From Roseovarius sp. (GTDB lineage: Bacteria > Pseudomonadota > Alphaproteobacteria > Rhodobacterales > Rhodobacteraceae), in NCBI GenBank assembly GCA_007125415.1, contig SLDH01000079.1, positions 1 to 13,030 on the forward strand: a stretch of DNA of 13,030 bases, in the 5' to 3' direction. Below are positions 7,428 to 13,030 of this stretch, one piece after another. The notes below the pieces were generated by a model. That model was not told the origin of the DNA, did not search any database, and saw nothing but the letters and a program-made list of their open reading frames with translations. How positions within the stretch are numbered: position 1 is the first letter of the stretch; every line of letters starts with the position of its first letter. The translations under genes and the position numbers were made by a program.

Positions 7428-7856
7428 TCACCAATGGCCGGTATTCTCCATGCTGGCCCAGGGCTCTTGCGGGGGCAGCGCATCCCCGGCCTGCAACAGT
7501 TCGACCGATATGTTGTCGGGGCTGCGCACGAAGGCCATGCGCCCGTCACGCGGTGGCCGGTTGATCACCACGCCATTCTCCATCAGGCGCTGACAGGTGG
7601 CATAGATATCATCGACCGAATAGGCCAGATGGCCGAAATGGCGGCTGTCGCTGGGCAGGCCGTCATCACCGTCCCAGTTATGGGTAAGCTCGACGGGGCA
7701 TTCTTCCTGCCCCTCGGGGGCCATGAAAACGAGGGTGAAGCGGCCGTCCTCATTCTCCCAGCGCCGCGTTTCCTTCAGCCCGAGCAGCTTGAAGAAGGCC
7801 ACCGAGGCCTCCAGATCCTTCACCCGGACCATCGTGTGCAGATATCGCAGTCCCAT
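7428..7856 (-). CDS. gloA: Glyoxalase I (lactoylglutathione lyase)
   Basis: The 142-residue cytoplasmic enzyme isomerises the hemithioacetal of methylglyoxal and glutathione to S-lactoylglutathione, detoxifying methylglyoxal. Two beta-alpha-beta-beta-beta modules are visible, with the metal ligands at the expected positions: H7 (LHTMVRV), E56 (PVELTHN), H76 (FGHLAYSVDD) and E119 (SVELLQ), closely matching H5, E56, H74 and E122 of the nickel-dependent E. coli enzyme. The short bacterial length also points to the Ni2+/Co2+ class. The ATG at 7856 has the strong ribosome binding site AGGAGGT. The gene diverges from thyA across 150 bases and is probably co-transcribed with the DUF1194 gene downstream. 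Confidence 0.94.
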   Translation of the reverse strand: MGLRYLHTMVRVKDLEASVAFFKLLGLKETRRWENEDGRFTLVFMAPEGQEECPVELTHNWDGDDGLPSDSRHFGHLAYSVDDIYATCQRLMENGVVINRPPRDGRMAFVRSPDNISVELLQAGDALPPQEPWASMENTGHW

Positions 7857-8006
7857 TTCTACCTCCTAAAGCTCTTTACGCCACCCTAAGCCGATTGAGA
7901 GGCAGGTCCACCCCTCCTGTGCCTGCGCTTGCCTGCTTCTGTCCATTTTGCGCTGGCGGTGCCCGGCGCTTCCGTCCTATCGTGGCATGAAACCGTGGAG
8001 GTGGGA
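7857..8006. promoter_or_regulatory. Divergent intergenic region between gloA and thyA
   Basis: These 150 bases separate two divergent genes and must contain both promoters. Strong Shine-Dalgarno sequences lie at the edges: AGGAGGT read on the minus strand at the left for gloA, and GGAGG (7997-8001) for thyA. I could not identify convincing -35/-10 pairs. A GCAGG/CCTGC repeat around 7922-7950 could form weak structure. A reading frame in phase with thyA extends to an ATG at 7929 but its sequence is not thymidylate synthase-like. Confidence 0.35.
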
Positions 8007-8798
8007 GTGCAGCAATACCTTGATGCTTTACGCACCGTGCTCGCCCAGGGAGAGCGGAGCACGGACAGGACCGGCACCGGCACGATCAGCCATTTCGGGC
8101 TGCAGAGCCGCTACCGGCTGGCGGATGGTTTTCCACTGGTGACCACGAAGAGGCTGCATCTGCGCTCCATCGTGCACGAATTGCTGTGGTTCCTGTCGGG
8201 TGATACGAATATCGCCTATCTCAAGGAAAACGGCGTCAGTATCTGGGATGAATGGGCCGATGAGCAGGGTGATCTCGGCCCTGTCTATGGCCAGCAATGG
8301 CGGGCTTTTCCCACCGCCTCGGGCGAGGTGGACCAGATTGCCAAGCTGATCGACATGATCGCGGCCACGCCGGACAGCCGCCGCCTGATCGTTTCCGCGT
8401 GGAACCCCGGCGAGGTGGATCGGATGGCGCTGCCGCCCTGCCATACGCTCTGGCAGGTGCGCATCACCGGAGGCAAGCTGCATCTGCAGCTCTACCAGCG
8501 GTCGGCGGACATGTTTCTGGGCGTGCCCTTCAACATCGCCTCCTATGCGCTGCTGCAATCCATGCTGGCCCATGTGACCGGCTATGAGGTGGGCGATTTC
8601 GTCCATTCCATCGGTGATGCGCATATCTATGCCAACCACATGGAGCAGGTGCAGACCCAGCTTGCGCGGACGCCACGCCCCTTGCCGAAGCTGCGGATCC
8701 TGCGGGAGGTGTCCTCGATCTTCGATTTCCGCTACGAGGATTTCGAGTTTCTCGACTATGACCCGCTGGGGGCGATCAAGGCACCGGTGGCGGTATGA
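8007..8798 (+). CDS. thyA: Thymidylate synthase ThyA
   Basis: The enzyme converts dUMP and 5,10-methylene-tetrahydrofolate to dTMP and dihydrofolate. From the GTG at 8007 it has 263 residues, nearly the 264 of E. coli ThyA, and starts [12 protein letters not shown] like the E. coli MKQYLELMQKVL. GGAGG lies five bases before this GTG; an in-frame ATG at 7929 would add 26 unrelated residues. Visible signatures are DRTGTGT (20-26), [20 protein letters not shown] (42-61), the catalytic C145 in [11 protein letters not shown], the [20 protein letters not shown] nucleotide-binding segment, and the C-terminal AIKAPVAV. In place of the usual RSCD the sequence has RSAD, an ordinary variation. The stop overlaps the folA start by four bases, so the two are co-translated. 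Confidence 0.97.
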   Translation: MQQYLDALRTVLAQGERSTDRTGTGTISHFGLQSRYRLADGFPLVTTKRLHLRSIVHELLWFLSGDTNIAYLKENGVSIWDEWADEQGDLGPVYGQQWRAFPTASGEVDQIAKLIDMIAATPDSRRLIVSAWNPGEVDRMALPPCHTLWQVRITGGKLHLQLYQRSADMFLGVPFNIASYALLQSMLAHVTGYEVGDFVHSIGDAHIYANHMEQVQTQLARTPRPLPKLRILREVSSIFDFRYEDFEFLDYDPLGAIKAPVAV

Positions 8799-9271
8799 TC
8801 ACGCTGGTTGTCGCGCGGGACCGGAACGGAGCAATCGGGAAGGAAGGCGGCATCCCCTGGGTCGCGCCCGAAGATTTGCGCATGTTCCAGCGCGAAACCA
8901 CGGGCGGCGCCTTGATCATGGGCCGCCGCACATGGGAAAGCCTGCCTGTCAAGCCTCTGAAAAACCGTCTCAATTGCGTCGTATCCCGTGATCCCGAGAT
9001 TGCCGAACACGTATTCGGTGATGTCGCCTCGGCGGTCGCGTTCGGCTACCGGCAAGGCTACACGCGCCTCTACGGCATTGGCGGGCAAGGCATCTATGCC
9101 ACGCTGTTGTCCATGACACATCGCATCCTGCTGACGGAAGTGGATCTGGATGTGCCGGGCGCGGATGCCTTCTTTCCCGTGCTGGAAGAGGCCGAGTGGC
9201 GCGAGACGCGCCGCACCATCCTGCGGGAGGACACGCCGCGCTGCACCCTGAGGGAATTGATTCGGCGCTGA
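8795..9271 (+). CDS. folA: Dihydrofolate reductase
   Basis: This 158-residue enzyme reduces dihydrofolate, the by-product of ThyA, to tetrahydrofolate with NADPH. It starts [15 protein letters not shown] like E. coli FolA and keeps W22 and the catalytic acid D27 in [12 protein letters not shown]. The NADPH-binding motif is [10 protein letters not shown] (42-51), followed by [11 protein letters not shown] and the [12 protein letters not shown] segment (about 93-104). Its ATG lies in the tetranucleotide ATGA shared with the thyA stop; there is no strong Shine-Dalgarno of its own, so translation probably depends on thyA ribosomes. The pair closes the folate cycle of dTMP synthesis. Nothing suggests a plasmid-borne resistance type. 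Confidence 0.95.
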   Translation: MITLVVARDRNGAIGKEGGIPWVAPEDLRMFQRETTGGALIMGRRTWESLPVKPLKNRLNCVVSRDPEIAEHVFGDVASAVAFGYRQGYTRLYGIGGQGIYATLLSMTHRILLTEVDLDVPGADAFFPVLEEAEWRETRRTILREDTPRCTLRELIRR

Positions 9272-9286
9272 TCGTCTTGGGTCGGG

Positions 9287-9326
9287 CGGGGGCCGCTCGG
9301 GCGCATGCCCGTGCTGGGCGCCCCCG
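9287..9326 (+). terminator. Nested GC hairpin after folA
   Basis: CGGGGGC (9287-9293) pairs with GCCCCCG (9320-9326), and inside it CGGGC (9298-9302) pairs with GCCCG (9307-9311) around a GCAT loop. It begins 16 bases after the folA stop. No U-tract follows, so it may be a Rho-linked or 3'-stabilising structure at the end of the thyA-folA transcript. Confidence 0.35.
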
Positions 9327-9507
9327 GGCGGGGATGAAGCTGTCATTACCTGCCTGCTCCCCGGCGTGCAACTTTGGGAGGACGCTCCTTGATGCGCCAG
9401 CCCATTGCGAAATAAAGATTTTTCAGCAGGCTTGCCGCCAGCATTTCCGCTCAGGACCGTTTGCCCTGGCAAGCGCTGCCCTCATCCTTGTGATACGACC
9501 AACAAGC

Positions 9508-9534
9508 TCAGGCCAAGCTGAACGTTTGGCCTGA
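9508..9534 (-). terminator. Hairpin downstream of the cold-shock gene
   Basis: TCAGGCCAA (9508-9516) and TTGGCCTGA (9526-9534) form a perfect nine-base-pair stem with a nine-base loop. On the minus strand it lies 52 bases after the cold-shock stop and is followed only by a weak T-containing stretch (GCTTGTTGG). On the plus strand it is followed by five A, not T. It most likely ends the cold-shock transcript and may also stop reading from folA. Confidence 0.42.
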
Positions 9535-9585
9535 CTGAAAAATGGTGAGGGTGAGGCAGCAGTTGGGTTCGTCTGTGCCGAGATA

Positions 9586-9792
9586 TCACAGAAGCTGGAT
9601 ATTGGCCGCCATCTGACGGCCATCGCGACCGTCTTCGAGATCAAAACTCACTTTCTGATTGTCTGCGAGCCCCGTGAGCCCTGATCGTTCCACGGCCGAG
9701 ATATGCACGAACACATCCTTCCCGCCCCCTTCGGGCTCGATGAACCCGTAACCCTTGGTTGTATTGAACCACTTTACGGTGCCATTGGGCAT
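9586..9792 (-). CDS. CspA-family cold-shock protein
   Basis: The 68-residue protein is a single cold-shock domain, a five-stranded OB-fold that binds single-stranded RNA/DNA and melts mRNA structure. It starts NGTVKWFNTTKGYGFIEP, with RNP1 as KGYGFIEP (13-20) and RNP2 as DVFVHIS (26-32); the aromatic residues W8, F9, Y15, F17, F28 and H30 needed for stacking are kept. The ATG at 9792 has AAGGAG about eight bases upstream. Its leader contains a small GC hairpin (9821-9835). Paralogues are usual in this group, so I give no numbered symbol. Whether it is cold-induced or constitutive cannot be told from sequence. Confidence 0.95.
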   Translation of the reverse strand: MPNGTVKWFNTTKGYGFIEPEGGGKDVFVHISAVERSGLTGLADNQKVSFDLEDGRDGRQMAANIQLL

Positions 9793-9968
9793 ACCGCGTC
9801 TCCTTCCTTCGTCACGTCTCCGGCCCGCAGGGCCGTGCCAGCCCCTTGACGCAAAAGCGCAGAGGCTCGACGGTCAAACCATGACACTCGTCTGCGATAA
9901 ATCAAGAGAAACCAGATGATCCTTTCGTGAAGGCAGGATCAGACATGCCCGGAGAGAGACGAAAATCA
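9793..9968. promoter_or_regulatory. Divergent leader region between the cold-shock and Spx/ArsC-like genes
   Basis: The 176 bases between the two start codons hold both promoters. On the minus strand, CGGCCC-TGC-GGGCCG (9821-9835) is a six-base-pair hairpin 29 bases before the cold-shock ATG, likely within its 5' leader. TTGACC on the minus strand (9875-9880) could be a -35 element but I see no matching -10 at 16-18 bp. Two in-frame earlier starts for the plus-strand gene (GTG 9927, ATG 9945) also fall here. Confidence 0.35.
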
Positions 9969-10289
9969 ATGATGATCTATGGCCTCAAAACATGCGATAC
10001 ATGCCGCAAGGCACTGAAATCATTTCCTGATGCGGAATTCCGGGACATTCGGAAGGACGGGATCGCGCAAGATGTCCTGGATGCGGCCTTCGCACAGTTT
10101 GGCAGCACTCTGCTCAATACACGCTCGCTTACATGGCGCGGGTTGAGCGAAGAGGAGCGCAAGGAACCTCCGTTGACCCTGCTCGCAACCCATCCTGCGC
10201 TGATGAAACGCCCGTTGATCGACACGGGCGAACGGCTATTTCTCGGCTGGACGTCCGAAATCCGCGCTGCCTTGGGTGTCCGGCCTTGA
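9969..10289 (+). CDS. Spx/ArsC-family thioredoxin-fold protein (YffB-like)
   Basis: From the ATG at 9969 the protein has 106 residues and starts MMIYGLKTCDTCRKALK, a typical beginning for the ArsC/Spx/YffB family. The C9-D-T-C12 pair is a CxxC redox motif, and MKRPLIDTGERLFLGW (79-94) carries the conserved KRP segment. True arsenate reductases of the E. coli type have a single catalytic cysteine in this place, so the CxxC form suggests a glutathione- or thiol-linked reductase of unproven substrate, or a Spx-like regulator, rather than proven arsenic resistance; no ars genes are nearby. The start is uncertain: ATG 9972, ATG 9945 (with GGAT seven bases upstream) and GTG 9927 are in frame. Family comparison favours 9969 or 9972. 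It diverges from the cold-shock gene. Confidence 0.85.
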   Translation: MMIYGLKTCDTCRKALKSFPDAEFRDIRKDGIAQDVLDAAFAQFGSTLLNTRSLTWRGLSEEERKEPPLTLLATHPALMKRPLIDTGERLFLGWTSEIRAALGVRP

Positions 10290-10290
10290 G

Positions 10291-10363
10291 GGCGACGGCA
10301 AGATCTCGCCACAAAACCATGCCGATTTGACCGTTTGAGCAGCCCGCCAGGCGTGGGTCGGGC
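10291..10363. terminator. Weak hairpins between two convergent genes
   Basis: The 77-base gap between the Spx/ArsC-like gene and the convergent DUF427 gene contains GGCGA (10291-10295) pairing with TCGCC (10306-10310), followed by ACAAAAC, and GCCCG (10342-10346) pairing with CGGGC (10359-10363). Each stem has only five base pairs and no U-tract. They may serve as bidirectional transcript ends; evidence is weak. Confidence 0.22.
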
Positions 10364-10366
10364 GCA

Positions 10367-10708
10367 TCACAGCTGTTCGACCGCCACGTAGTCGCCCTCT
10401 ATGAAGGCAAGATGGCCCTTGATGCGCGCGACCGCATCATGGGGTGCCTCATAGCTCCAGGCGGTGTTTTCCAATGTCTGGCTCTTGGTCACGATGGAGA
10501 AGTAGCTGGCGTCGCCCTTGTGGGGGCAATGGGTCCGGCGATCGGTTGCGTCGAGAAAGGCCATGGCGATGTCATCGCGCGGGAAATAGATGATGTCTGA
10601 ATAGCCCGGCTCACTGAGCTCGAGTGCGTTCCTGCTTTCGGCAAGCACCGCGCCGCCGGCGCGCACCACCCATGTTCCCGCCGCCTTGCGGATTCTGATT
10701 TCGCTCAT
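10367..10708 (-). CDS. DUF427 domain protein
   Basis: The 113-residue protein matches DUF427, a small beta-rich family of unknown function, common in Actinobacteria and Alphaproteobacteria. Its hallmarks are GTWVVRAGGAVLAES (11-25), IIYFPRDDIAM (39-49), the HCPHKGDASYFS motif (60-71) with the conserved Cys-Pro-His-Lys-Gly core, and AWSYEAP (83-89). The ATG at 10708 has AAGGGA seven bases upstream and matches the usual family start; an extension to a TTG at 10789 would overlap the upstream aminopeptidase stop but does not look family-like. It follows the aminopeptidase by 77 bases on the same strand and may share its transcript. The cysteine and histidine suggest a metal or substrate site, which is inference. 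Confidence 0.88.
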   Translation of the reverse strand: MSEIRIRKAAGTWVVRAGGAVLAESRNALELSEPGYSDIIYFPRDDIAMAFLDATDRRTHCPHKGDASYFSIVTKSQTLENTAWSYEAPHDAVARIKGHLAFIEGDYVAVEQL

Positions 10709-10785
10709 GTCTCCATCCCTTCCCTTCTTGTATTCTTCATCAGCCAAGCCTGCGATGATCATGCCACCTTCAATGTCACACCAGA

Positions 10786-12588
10786 TCAAAGGGGCCGCGT
10801 GGCCTTTTGCAACCAGTCCAGTGCCGCTCCCGTAAGGCGCGGCCCGATCTTGGTCAGACAGGCCTCATGATAGCTGTCAAGCCATTCCCGTTCTGCCGGG
10901 GCGAGCGTGTCGCTGTCAATGAGGCGACGGTCGATCGGCACGAAGCTCAGCGTCTCGAAACAAAGCCGTGCCCCCGGATCGCCGTCGGGCAATGTCTCGG
11001 CGGGCTGTACCACCAGCAGGTTCTCGATACGAATGCCGAACGCGCCTTCCCGGTAATAGCCCGGCTCGTTGGAAAGGATCATGCCGGGCTGCAAGGGCTC
11101 ATGCGAACTCCGCGCCAGCCGTTGCGGCCCTTCATGCACGCAAAGATGCACGCCCACGCCATGCCCGGTGCCGTGGCCGTAATCCTGATCGGCCAGCCAG
11201 AGCGGATAGCGCGCGAGCACATCAAGATCACGCCCGGCGATCCCGCGTGGAAAGCGCACCCGCGACATGGCGATCATCCCTTGCAGAACACGGGTAAAGG
11301 CGGCGCGCTCCTCAGGCCCGGGGTCGCCCATTGGCAGGGTTCGGGTGATGTCGGTGGTGCCGTCGAGATACTGCCCGCCGCCATCCAGCACCAGCAGATC
11401 ACCGGCCTGCAAGATGCGGTTCGACCCTTGCGAGACGCGGTAATGGGGCAGGGCGCCATGCGGGCCGGCACCTGCAATGGTGTCGAAGCTGATGTCGAGC
11501 AGTTTGCCGGTGTCGCGGCGGCATGTCTCAAGCTGGCGCACCACGTCGATCTCGGAGATCGTGCCGGGGGCTTGTGCATCGAACCATGAGAGAAAATTGC
11601 AAACCGCCGCGCCGTCGCGCAGATGCGCCTCGCGGGTGCTGGCGATCTCGGCCTCGGTCTTGCAGGCCTTGGGCAGAATGCAGGGATCCTGTCCCCATCG
11701 ATAGGCGACATTGGCCTCGGTCAGGGTATCGACGATCCAGACCGGCACCGACCCCTTGTCGAGACGGATTGTTCCTGTCAGGCTTTGCAATCCGGGGGTG
11801 AAGGCCGCAACCGGCCTGACCAACACCTGATCACCCAAGGCGGCAAGCAGGCTGTCATCGGTCTTCGCGGCATCCACATAGAAGGTCACGCGCCCGGTAT
11901 CATGAAGGATGGCGAAACCGTGCGGCACCGGGTTGCGCGGAATGTCCGAGCCGCGGATGTTGAGCAGCCAGGCGATGGAATCGGGCAGGGTGATCACGGC
12001 GGCACTCTGCCCCGCCGCTTTGAGCACTTCGGCAAGGGACAGGCGCTTCTCTTCATGGCTCATGCCCGCCAATTCGGCGGGGTAGGGGGTGATCCTGCCT
12101 TGCGGCGGCGCCGGTTGATCAGGCCAAATCCTGTCGATCAGATTGCCCACGGGCTTGAGTGTGATTCCCGTGCCTTCGAGCCCTTTCAAAAGCGCTTCGA
12201 GCTGTTCGGCCGTGTAGAGCCACGGATCGAAACCGATCAGCCCGCCATTGGGCAGGCTCTCGGCAAGCCAGCGGGCGGGCTTTGTCTCGGGCCAGTTCAC
12301 GGGTGTGAAACAGGACGTATCCACCTGGCCCTTCACCTGCGCCCGGTAGCGCCCATCCACAAAGACAGCCGCGCGTTCGGCCAGCACGATGCAGAAACCC
12401 GCAGAGCCGGTGAAGCCCGTGAGCCATGCCAGCCGGTCGTCGCGCGGGGCGACATATTCGCCCTGATGCGCATCCGCACGCGGCACCATGAAGCCGCTCA
12501 GCCCTTCCTGCGCCATGACCTGACGCAAAAGCGCAAGGCGTGGAGGTCCTTGTTCGGGGGTGGCGATCTCGACAAAGGACTGGAACAT
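10786..12588 (-). CDS. Aminopeptidase P family protein (Xaa-Pro aminopeptidase, M24B)
   Basis: This 600-residue cytoplasmic protein should remove N-terminal residues in front of proline. It has the long three-domain form seen in eukaryotic-type aminopeptidase P: two creatinase-like N-terminal domains (about 15-150 and 165-305) and a C-terminal pita-bread domain. The dinuclear metal ligands are all present: D402 and D413 in LVLDGGGQYLDGTTDITR, H476 in GHGTGHGVGVH, E508 in SNEPGYY and E522 in IRIENLL. The conserved histidine H382 (LPHYR) is also in place. The ATG at 12588 is preceded by AGGAAGG. It lies 46 bases downstream of cobT and upstream of the DUF427 gene, probably in one unit, although no functional link with cobalamin is evident. 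Confidence 0.95.
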   Translation of the reverse strand: MFQSFVEIATPEQGPPRLALLRQVMAQEGLSGFMVPRADAHQGEYVAPRDDRLAWLTGFTGSAGFCIVLAERAAVFVDGRYRAQVKGQVDTSCFTPVNWPETKPARWLAESLPNGGLIGFDPWLYTAEQLEALLKGLEGTGITLKPVGNLIDRIWPDQPAPPQGRITPYPAELAGMSHEEKRLSLAEVLKAAGQSAAVITLPDSIAWLLNIRGSDIPRNPVPHGFAILHDTGRVTFYVDAAKTDDSLLAALGDQVLVRPVAAFTPGLQSLTGTIRLDKGSVPVWIVDTLTEANVAYRWGQDPCILPKACKTEAEIASTREAHLRDGAAVCNFLSWFDAQAPGTISEIDVVRQLETCRRDTGKLLDISFDTIAGAGPHGALPHYRVSQGSNRILQAGDLLVLDGGGQYLDGTTDITRTLPMGDPGPEERAAFTRVLQGMIAMSRVRFPRGIAGRDLDVLARYPLWLADQDYGHGTGHGVGVHLCVHEGPQRLARSSHEPLQPGMILSNEPGYYREGAFGIRIENLLVVQPAETLPDGDPGARLCFETLSFVPIDRRLIDSDTLAPAEREWLDSYHEACLTKIGPRLTGAALDWLQKATRPL

Positions 12589-12634
12589 GCGCCTTCCTTT
12601 CTTTCTCGGGCCTGATAGACCCGCCGATCCCGTG

Positions 12635-13030
12635 CTACCCGGCCCGGCGCATGCCCATCAACCGCGCGCGCGCCCGGGGATCATTGTCGAAGAGTGCGGC
12701 AAGCTGTTCGGTCATCGCACCGGCGAGCTGATCCACATCGGTGATCGTCACCGCACGATCATAATAGCGGGTCACGTCGTGGCCGATACCGATGGCCAGA
12801 AGCTCCACCGCGCGGCGCTTTTCGACCATGGCGATCACGTCGCGCAAGTGTTTTTCAAGGTAATTCGCGGGGTTGACCGACAGGGTCGAATCGTCCACCG
12901 GCGCGCCATCTGAGATCACCATGAGAATCTTGCGTGCCTCCCGACGGGCGAGTATGCGGCGGTGCGCCCATTCCAGCGCTTCGCCGTCAATGTTTTCCTT
13001 CAGCAAGCCTTCCTTCATCATCAGGCCGAG
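12635..13030 (-). CDS. cobT: Aerobic cobaltochelatase subunit CobT, C-terminal part (cut by window edge)
   Basis: The open frame continues past the window edge; 131 C-terminal residues are visible, beginning [20 protein letters not shown]. CobT with CobS and CobN forms the ATP-dependent chelatase that inserts cobalt into hydrogenobyrinate a,c-diamide in the oxygen-dependent cobalamin pathway. The visible part is the end of its VWA domain: the [20 protein letters not shown] segment carries the later metal-site aspartates, followed by [40 protein letters not shown]. The protein ends with an Arg-rich helix. The acidic middle region and the DxSxS metal motif lie outside the window. The aminopeptidase follows 46 bases downstream on the same strand. 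Confidence 0.95.
   Translation of the reverse strand, partial: LGLMMKEGLLKENIDGEALEWAHRRILARREARKILMVISDGAPVDDSTLSVNPANYLEKHLRDVIAMVEKRRAVELLAIGIGHDVTRYYDRAVTITDVDQLAGAMTEQLAALFDNDPRARARLMGMRRAG

Larger units (their letters stand above)
9272..9585. other. Gene-free stretch between convergent folA and the cold-shock gene
   Basis: This 314-base interval separates the end of folA from the end of the minus-strand cold-shock gene. It starts GC-rich with a nested hairpin (9287-9326), becomes less GC-rich around 9400-9560, and carries a clear nine-base-pair hairpin at 9508-9534. A plus-strand frame from ATG 9334 to 9534 (66 codons) has no good ribosome binding site and no family resemblance, so I do not call it. 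Both hairpins are best explained as transcript ends of the converging genes. Confidence 0.5.

Noticed and set aside
9334..9534. A 66-codon plus-strand frame after folA with a hydrophobic C-terminal stretch
   Set aside because: No spaced ribosome binding site, no family resemblance, and its end coincides with the hairpin assigned to the cold-shock transcript.
10709..10789. TTG-initiated extension of the DUF427 gene overlapping the aminopeptidase stop
   Set aside because: The added residues are not DUF427-like; the ATG at 10708 gives the usual family start and has AAGGGA upstream.
11623..12615. A 330-codon plus-strand frame antisense to aminopeptidase P
   Set aside because: No motifs; the opposite strand carries a complete M24 active site.

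Overview
The window looks like chromosomal DNA of a GC-rich alphaproteobacterium of the order Rhodobacterales (Roseobacter/Rhodobacter type). This rests on protein resemblance, on a perfect FNR-type site of the kind bound by FnrL/Dnr in this order, and on CobT-type cobaltochelatase. Assignments are from motif and family recognition by eye; no database search was run. Coding is dense, with mostly core or housekeeping genes. I see no mobile element, integrase, CRISPR array, tRNA or rRNA.

Layout. Left end: an ArgP/LysG-like LysR regulator (cut by the window edge) diverges from a LysE/ArgO amino-acid exporter. Next is a class I-like polyphosphate kinase 2 gene with a textbook class II FNR promoter, followed by a probable terminator and a MATE efflux pump. 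The pump gene meets, tail to tail with overlapping stop codons, a two-gene minus-strand unit: a PLP aspartate aminotransferase and a small conserved hypothetical protein. Diverging from the aminotransferase is a tightly coupled XRE regulator-sdhE pair (SdhE flavinylates succinate dehydrogenase), followed by a MarR-family winged-helix regulator.

Middle: a minus-strand pair, glyoxalase I (gloA) and an exported DUF1194/VWA-like protein, diverges from a thyA-folA operon (thymidylate synthase and dihydrofolate reductase, ATGA overlap). Then come a gene-free stretch with two hairpins, a minus-strand cold-shock protein, and a divergent Spx/ArsC-like thioredoxin-fold protein.

Right end: minus-strand cobT (C-terminal part only, cut by the edge), an M24 aminopeptidase P and a DUF427 protein, probably one transcription unit.

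I found no convincing new multigene system. The most notable observations are regulatory: a perfect TTGAT-N4-ATCAA site exactly 41.5 bp upstream of the start point implied by a good -10 in front of ppk2; an inverted repeat that could mask the Shine-Dalgarno of the MarR gene; a short intergenic motif after ppk2 that I recall as recurrent in Rhodobacterales; and the coupling of an XRE regulator with sdhE.
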